From NCBI GenBank assembly GCA_019914945.1, contig CM034102.1:12327501-12391500 (forward strand): a DNA stretch of 64,000 nt, given 5' to 3'. This stretch comes from Typha latifolia. Its lineage: Eukaryota > Streptophyta > Magnoliopsida > Poales > Typhaceae. A program made the position numbers and the translations under genes. Shown in pieces: positions 58,735-64,000 of the stretch; position 1 is the first letter of the stretch; each line of letters starts with the position of its first letter. Under the pieces are notes generated by a model. It worked only from the letters and a program-made list of their open reading frames with translations, did not search any database and was not told the origin of the DNA.

Positions 58735-59850
58735 CTAGGTGAGTTTAAACCTGAATGATAATCGTAGATGTGTTTCTAAGGTGGTCCAAAAAATATCAAC
58801 CTTAGGGCAACATATTAGGAGATGTTTTAAATCCTCAGCCGTCACACAATTAGGGCAAGATGCCAAATTAGGCAAGTTAAAGAAATGGAGCCTAGCATTA
58901 AAGGCAGTTGGCCCCATTGGACCTTCCAAATTTTAATTTTAATTTCCAAAGGATCTTCTAGAAAGTTATTGTAGGCCAACTTATCGCTAAATCCAAACTC
59001 AACCAAGAAATTTGATATGGAAGATGAACAAGATAACCCAGAAGTGTTATAGATCCAAATCCAATTATCTGAAACAAGAGAAGAAGGGACGGAGTAATAA
59101 AAAAAGTTACAATAACTAGAATGTTGCCAAAATAGCGTCGCAACTTATGGATATCCCAATCATTGTCCCTAAAAAATTAGACAACCTTCTTATGACCTAG
59201 AGAAAGCGACGTATTGATAAAAGAGGGCTTAAAAATAATAGGGTGGGAGAAAATTTAAGGGTCTTCAAGCACAAACCATAGATCGACCGTCCCTTATGAT
59301 CTTAAGTAACCTCCTTTAAAGATGGCTAGAGAATCATGAAATTGCTTAATTATAGATTACAATTTTTATTTTCGTTTGCTGTCGCCCTAAGCTTGTGTTA
59401 CGGGAGACAAGGCCATACTTAGAAAGTATGAGCATAGCCCACAACTTATCGAGATTCATAAGTAGGTCCATCGTCCTCTTCCTAGAAAAGCTTATCCTAT
59501 AGACATGGAGGTGGTGGATCTCCGACCTATCTAAAATCTTAGGCAACTGACGCTAGGGGATGGTCTCTTTATTAGACTCACCTTTACCCCATGAAAAGAA
59601 ATTAGTAGTCTGATTAAGCTAATCCAATATAGCCAGAGGAATAGAGGAGCTACTCAGTAAGTAGGTCGGGTGAGAATAGTAGACTTCATAAGAGTAGAGC
59701 GACCAACTTGTGAAAGGGTGACCCCCTGCCACCAATAAAATTTATATAGGACTCAGCTCTATAGATTGACAAACTAAGAAACTCTAGGGCTGAGAGGGTT
59801 GAGTAGAGAGACTAAGGTAACTAAAAAGATATGACCCTTGTTTAAAGCCA
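58735..59850 (-). mobile_element. LINE fragment: RT C-terminal part and zf-RVT
   Basis: The minus frame at 58929-58735 reads TAFNARLHFFNLPNLASCPN followed by CVTAEDLKHLLICCPKVDIFW, the C..C...H...C pattern of the LINE zf-RVT domain. Upstream on the same strand (about 59740-59600) a broken frame contains GVTLSQVGRSTLMKSTIL, matching the RT thumb/linker motif LSQAGRVTLIKSVL. Many stops interrupt the rest. It is a fragment of a second LINE, distinct from the one in intron 12. Confidence 0.65.
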
Positions 59851-60809
59851 AGACACCTAGCAATGTTATGGCTCAAAATGGGGCCGGCCCAACAAGGAAG
59901 GTAAGAAGCCAAATTTAGTCGATTTATATGTTGTTAGCAGTAGATATTTATCAGAAATACAATCCAAGGTATCACAGTTAATAGTATTTGTCTTAGTTAT
60001 AATTAAAATATCAACAACGAACATTGAGACAATTGAGGATGAGTACATTCATTTTCTATTTATTATATTGATCTTTAGCATGAGTATATTAATAACATGG
60101 TGATGTGTTTGAGATTATTTGGCATTATATTTTCTTTCGCTATTAATGTACTTATTAATAAACTTTACTATGCTATGCAATTCTTTATGCATTATCATGA
60201 TAGAGATAATATCGCTTGCTGAGGATTGAGCTCATTTATATTTGACGCTGATGTAAATTGATTATAGTCACAGCGAAAGCTTTTTGTAGCAGTTTACTTA
60301 GTAGGCCATTAGAACTCTTGTATTACTTAGTTTGTAGTAGCATTATAAGCAGGCATGTTCTCCCCTGGTTATAGCTTAATTTCAGTAAATACTCTCATAT
60401 TTTGGGGCCGTAACTGCTCTTGTACCATTGATAGACTTGTTGTAGCCGATTACTATTGTTTCCATTATTTTGGTCTTATTTGATGACGATGTGTTGCTAG
60501 CTCTCTTAGCCTATATGTGAGCCTTATGTAACAGCAACCTCACATGAGGGGCACCTGACAAGTTAACAGTGTTTCAACATTATAGTAAACCCGAGTTAGC
60601 AGGAAGGGAGGTGTGAATTGGTGCGCTATCTTCAGTAGAGCTCTCTTCAAACTGCTACCGACTAGATAGATCGGTTTCGGTTCAAATAGGTCAAATCATT
60701 GAGCGCATAATCATTGCATTTTTACTTTCCTTTTTGTTATTTTTTACTTGATCCTTTGTGCACAATTAATAATCTATGTTGACATAGCCCACACCAACCT
60801 ATACCAAAA
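59851..60809. other. Unassigned intergenic DNA
   Basis: No long open frame, clear repeat or RNA gene was recognised. Short decayed frames occur but show no domain. Confidence 0.5.
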
Positions 60810-61190
60810 CCATTAATTAATTAATCACAGTCTAGTTGGAACTTAACTCTCCTATTAGCTTTCTAATAACCAAATTAGCTGTCCCATTCTCTTAAATGAT
60901 CTGTCGTCATCATCTACTAATTAGCATTAATAACTTAATCCCTCATGGCTAACTTAAACCTTCCAAATAAACTTTGCTGTCCTTAAAAGATATTATACTC
61001 CAACTTGTTATTATCTTATAATTAACAGCTTGGTCCAAAATATTCCAACTCTCATCTGCAACTTTTATATTAGCAAAATCCCATCTTTCTGGGATCTCAG
61101 CTTCATATACCAAATACTTCGTTTAGAGTTCCAAATTGACACGTCAAGAGCGACGTGATATCTACCGGATTGGAGATTGAATATTTTTTT
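60810..61190. repeat. Diverged direct repeat, copy 2
   Basis: This is the partner of 57765-58110. Matching stretches are cagcttggtccaaaatattc (61026 on), ccatctttctgggatc and cacgtcaagagcgacgtgat. Identity is moderate, with several indels. Confidence 0.5.
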
Positions 61191-62384
61191 AAATGCACCT
61201 CTAATTAGGTCTTCTCCCATTAAGATGTACTACTTGTAAGAAAAGTATGGAATTTAGGAGTATTCTTAATGAGAACAATTGGGATGGTAAAACTTGCCAC
61301 TCGTGCAATCTTAGTTTTATTGAGAGGTAATTTTAGGTACTTTAATTTTTTATTTTTAAAATAATAAAATATTTCCTATTTTCTCGACAACTGTTCGATT
61401 AAATTTAACTCAGAATATTTTTAAATAATAAAAAGTGAAAAATATAGGGTGTTTTTCTGGAAAATTCTCTAACTATGTAACTCCAGAATCACTGAGAAGT
61501 AATTCTGATTCAGAAGTACTTCTTAGTGTGATGATAAACAAAAAACTTGTTACTTGTGTAATCTATGATTTTAATAGTATAGCTTCAATATTATTGTTGC
61601 ACCTAAAGCTTAAGCGGTTGTAAATGAATCATGTCAACAGATCATATTTTTCTACTTTTCCTTTTGGAAAAATTTCATTCAATTAGTCTGTTTCACCGTG
61701 TTTGGATAGAGAGGATAGAAGATGAGAGAAGAGAAAATAAGGAGAGAAAATACTTTTTTATTATTTGGATTGAACTTTTTGAAGAGAAAAAGAGAGAAAG
61801 GAAAGGCTGTCCCTGGCTAAAATGGATTAGTGGTGGATGGATGGTGGCTACGGATTAATCGATGGTGGTGATAAGGGTGGTAATGGTGAATTTAGAAAAA
61901 TGAGAAAGGAAGATGAAGGAGGAAGGGCTGGCCCTATAGGTATAGAGAGGTGCAGCAGACAAGGAGAAAGGGAGGATGGCGTCCTTGAAGAGAACGAAAG
62001 CCTAGATCGAAAGATTAAGAGATAAGGAGAATAAGAGAGAGAGAAGGTATGCTAGGAGGCTAGAGGGAGAAGAAGATAGGAAAAAGACAATAATCTTCAA
62101 TAGCTTTAATGAGATTGTCTTCCACATATTTAGAGGCTAGCCGAACAATCAAAGTAAGCAAAAAAAAAAAATAACCCTAACAAAATAAGGTCTTTGTAAA
62201 TGCAAACGACTTGCAGAAGTTTGAACGCCTCAGCCAGAGAGCTTTATTATTTAAAAATAAAAATAATTTAGTTCGAGGTGGGTTGGTTAGATCCAATCCT
62301 TATCACAATGTCCCCTGTGAGGTGACCTAATCGACTAGACTATATCACTCCACCATGCTTTCACTTACTTTGTCCTCAAAGTGA
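61191..62384. other. Unassigned DNA, purine-rich in part
   Basis: Positions 61690-62100 are rich in GA (agagaaaagaga-type words) with short plus-strand open frames that look compositional rather than coding. Nothing else is recognised. Confidence 0.45.
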
Positions 62385-63612
62385 AAAATCACAAAAAAAA
62401 ATTCTTTAAAATTCACTTTGAGCTCCCAAGATACTTCATCTGCAGTTTTGCCATACCACTCCACTAAGACTTTTGCCACCCAAGTGTCATTTTGTCAAGT
62501 CCACCTTTTAGACAAGATTGTTGTTGATTAGGTGATGTTTGGTCTGGTTCCAGTTCAGATAAACTTGTAGCCACCGGCTTAGTCTTTCTGATCCTAGCTC
62601 TCAATCCTAAGACGTGGAATACCGAGTCAATCTTTAACTTCTCAAGGATATTTAACAGGTATGATATTGGTCTGATTCTCTCTAGGACTTGATATGGCAT
62701 GAAGTAGCGGTCTGCCAATTTTTGGTTCGCAATTAGGCACACCAAAATATGCCTATACGGTTGGAGCCAAACTTAGAGCCAATTGCCAATTTCAAAGTTT
62801 CATTCTTTGTTTTTTCGATCATAAACTTGTTTTTTCATCTGTATCTAGGTTGAGGCTAGATGAAGTTTGAGTCGTATTAGTAGGACATCTCAATCTGCAA
62901 GCACCACATCCACTTCGATGTGATCCGTCATTCCTATTTCATCGTAGCTCTTAAGGATTGGTGGTGCACGTCCATACATAACTTCGAACGGACTTATGAC
63001 AATGGATGTGTGATGAGTCGTGTTGTACGACCACTCAACCTAAGGGAGGAAGCTCAGTCATTACTTAGGTCGATCTCCTGCAAAACAATGGAGGTATTGC
63101 TCAAGACACCGGTTAAGCACCTCTGTTTGACCATCCATTTGTGGGTGATACGCCAAGCTTATCTTAAAGGTTGTGCCTTGGAGGTTAAAGAATTGTTGCC
63201 AGAATTGACTCAAAGTTGGGGTTTGATCTAAAACTATTGACCTTGGCATCCCGTGTAGTTTGGCCACGCCCTTTACATAAACTTCAGCCACCTTTTTCGT
63301 TGAATGCGGGTGCACCAAAGCTGAAAAGTATTCATATTTGGTCAAATGGTCTACCATCATCATAATAATCATGATAACCGAATAACCTTTGATCGAAGGG
63401 AGTCCTATGAAATCTATCACTACATCCTCCCAAATTTGGTTTGGTATGGGTAAAAGTTGCGGCAATCCAATCATCTTGGTCTAGTCGGCTTTGGCACGTT
63501 AGCACACCATGCAATTCCGAATGTAGGCTTGCACCTCTTTCTTCAACCCCGTGCAAATGCAATTCTATCTGAGTCGCTTGTAATTTTGAATACTCCTTCA
63601 TGTCCCGCCATT
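62385..63612 (-). mobile_element. Ty3/gypsy retrotransposon fragment: integrase and pol C-terminus
   Basis: The minus frame at 63474-63061 encodes an integrase core (PQLLPIPNQIWEDVVIDFIG, VDHLTKYEYFSALVHPHSTK, LHGMPRSIVLDQ, AYHPQMDGQTEVLNRCLEQY). Upstream is an RNC-MVC-RAK zinc-finger remnant near 63520. Downstream, 62745-62464 reads KLADRYFMPYQVLERI and VFHVLGL, the gypsy C-terminal stretch. The sequence near 62480-62400 translates as VEWYGKTADEVSWEL, resembling a chromodomain-like end. Stops and frameshifts are present, and the reverse transcriptase is absent to the right of 63612. Confidence 0.85.
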
Positions 63613-64000
63613 GTGATGCGAACTAGGTCAGATCGAATCACATTAAGGGGAGATTAGACTCAATGGATTGAGTCTAGTTATCTTATTTACTTATTTGGTT
63701 TAGTTGGAAGGTTAAGATTTTATTTAATTAGCTAAATCCAACTCGCAACAGTTTTGGGAAAATATTCGACAAATATTCTATAGACATTCAAATAATATCA
63801 AACTAGCGGGATAAGATGTCAATCTCCAGATCTACAACTTTAGTATTCACGACTTCTCCAGATTCAGAACCTATCTATGACGAAATAAAAGATTAATCCG
63901 ATAAAGATAAAAGAAGGCTGATTTAGTTAGTTAGCTAGCTTTATCTTGTTGTTTGAATTTCAAATAAATCGGATAATCCGCATGTGGATCCGATCCGCTA
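63613..64000. other. Sequence right of the gypsy fragment, possible LTR
   Basis: The coding match of the gypsy element ends near 63612 (tgtgatgcgaactagg). The remainder is non-coding and includes an LTR-like leader style (ttagttagttagctagc near 63924). It may be an LTR joined by deletion or unrelated sequence; the window ends before this can be decided. Confidence 0.3.

Noticed and set aside
1..64000. CRISPR arrays, operons, Shine-Dalgarno sites, rRNA genes.
   Set aside because: The sequence is plant nuclear DNA with spliced genes; nothing of this kind was seen.

Overview
The window is nuclear DNA of a flowering plant. It is AT-rich, its genes are split by many GT-AG introns, and most of its length is transposable elements. 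Both host genes have close plant counterparts that I recognise by family. I cannot name the species; a monocot is plausible but not shown.

Layout, left to right. Positions 1-5640 are AT-rich with no recognisable gene, only small fold-back structures and microsatellites. Positions 5640-11970 hold two minus-strand Ty1/copia retrotransposons, one inserted into the other. The inner one (6249-10843) keeps both ~220 bp LTRs, a primer-binding site and a polypurine tract. Positions 12603-22480 (+) are a 14-exon gene for an organellar HflX-family GTPase, predicted 607 residues. Its second intron is swollen by a decayed hAT transposon. Positions 24089-55966 (+) are a 13-exon gene for an ankyrin-repeat DHHC protein S-acyltransferase like Arabidopsis PAT23, predicted 554 residues. 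Its 1.7 kb of coding sequence is spread over 32 kb because introns 2, 3, 7 and 12 are full of transposons. Positions 57700-61200 hold a diverged direct repeat flanking a LINE fragment, and 62385-63612 a Ty3/gypsy fragment.

The main novelty is a family of hAT (BED finger / DUF659 / hAT dimerisation) transposons with seven copies between 14.2 and 48.1 kb, all in introns. Six have target-site duplications of 8 bp, four of them exact. The two long copies (26389-30181 plus strand, 36464-40508 minus strand) share the same in-frame stop codons in the BED-finger region. So at least one moved after the reading frame was already broken, using transposase made elsewhere. Several copies carry a 17-27 bp subterminal palindrome around GACATCAATNATTGATGTC. 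The two long copies lie in opposite orientation on either side of exons 3-7 of the acyltransferase gene, an arrangement that could favour RNA pairing, back-splicing or exon skipping.

Other points: two ~2 kb TG...CA solo-LTR-like elements of one family are nested inside each other in intron 7 (41922-45793). The LINE in intron 12 and the inner copia element have lost catalytic residues. Exon limits were read by eye from splice signals and reading phase; no alignment program was run.
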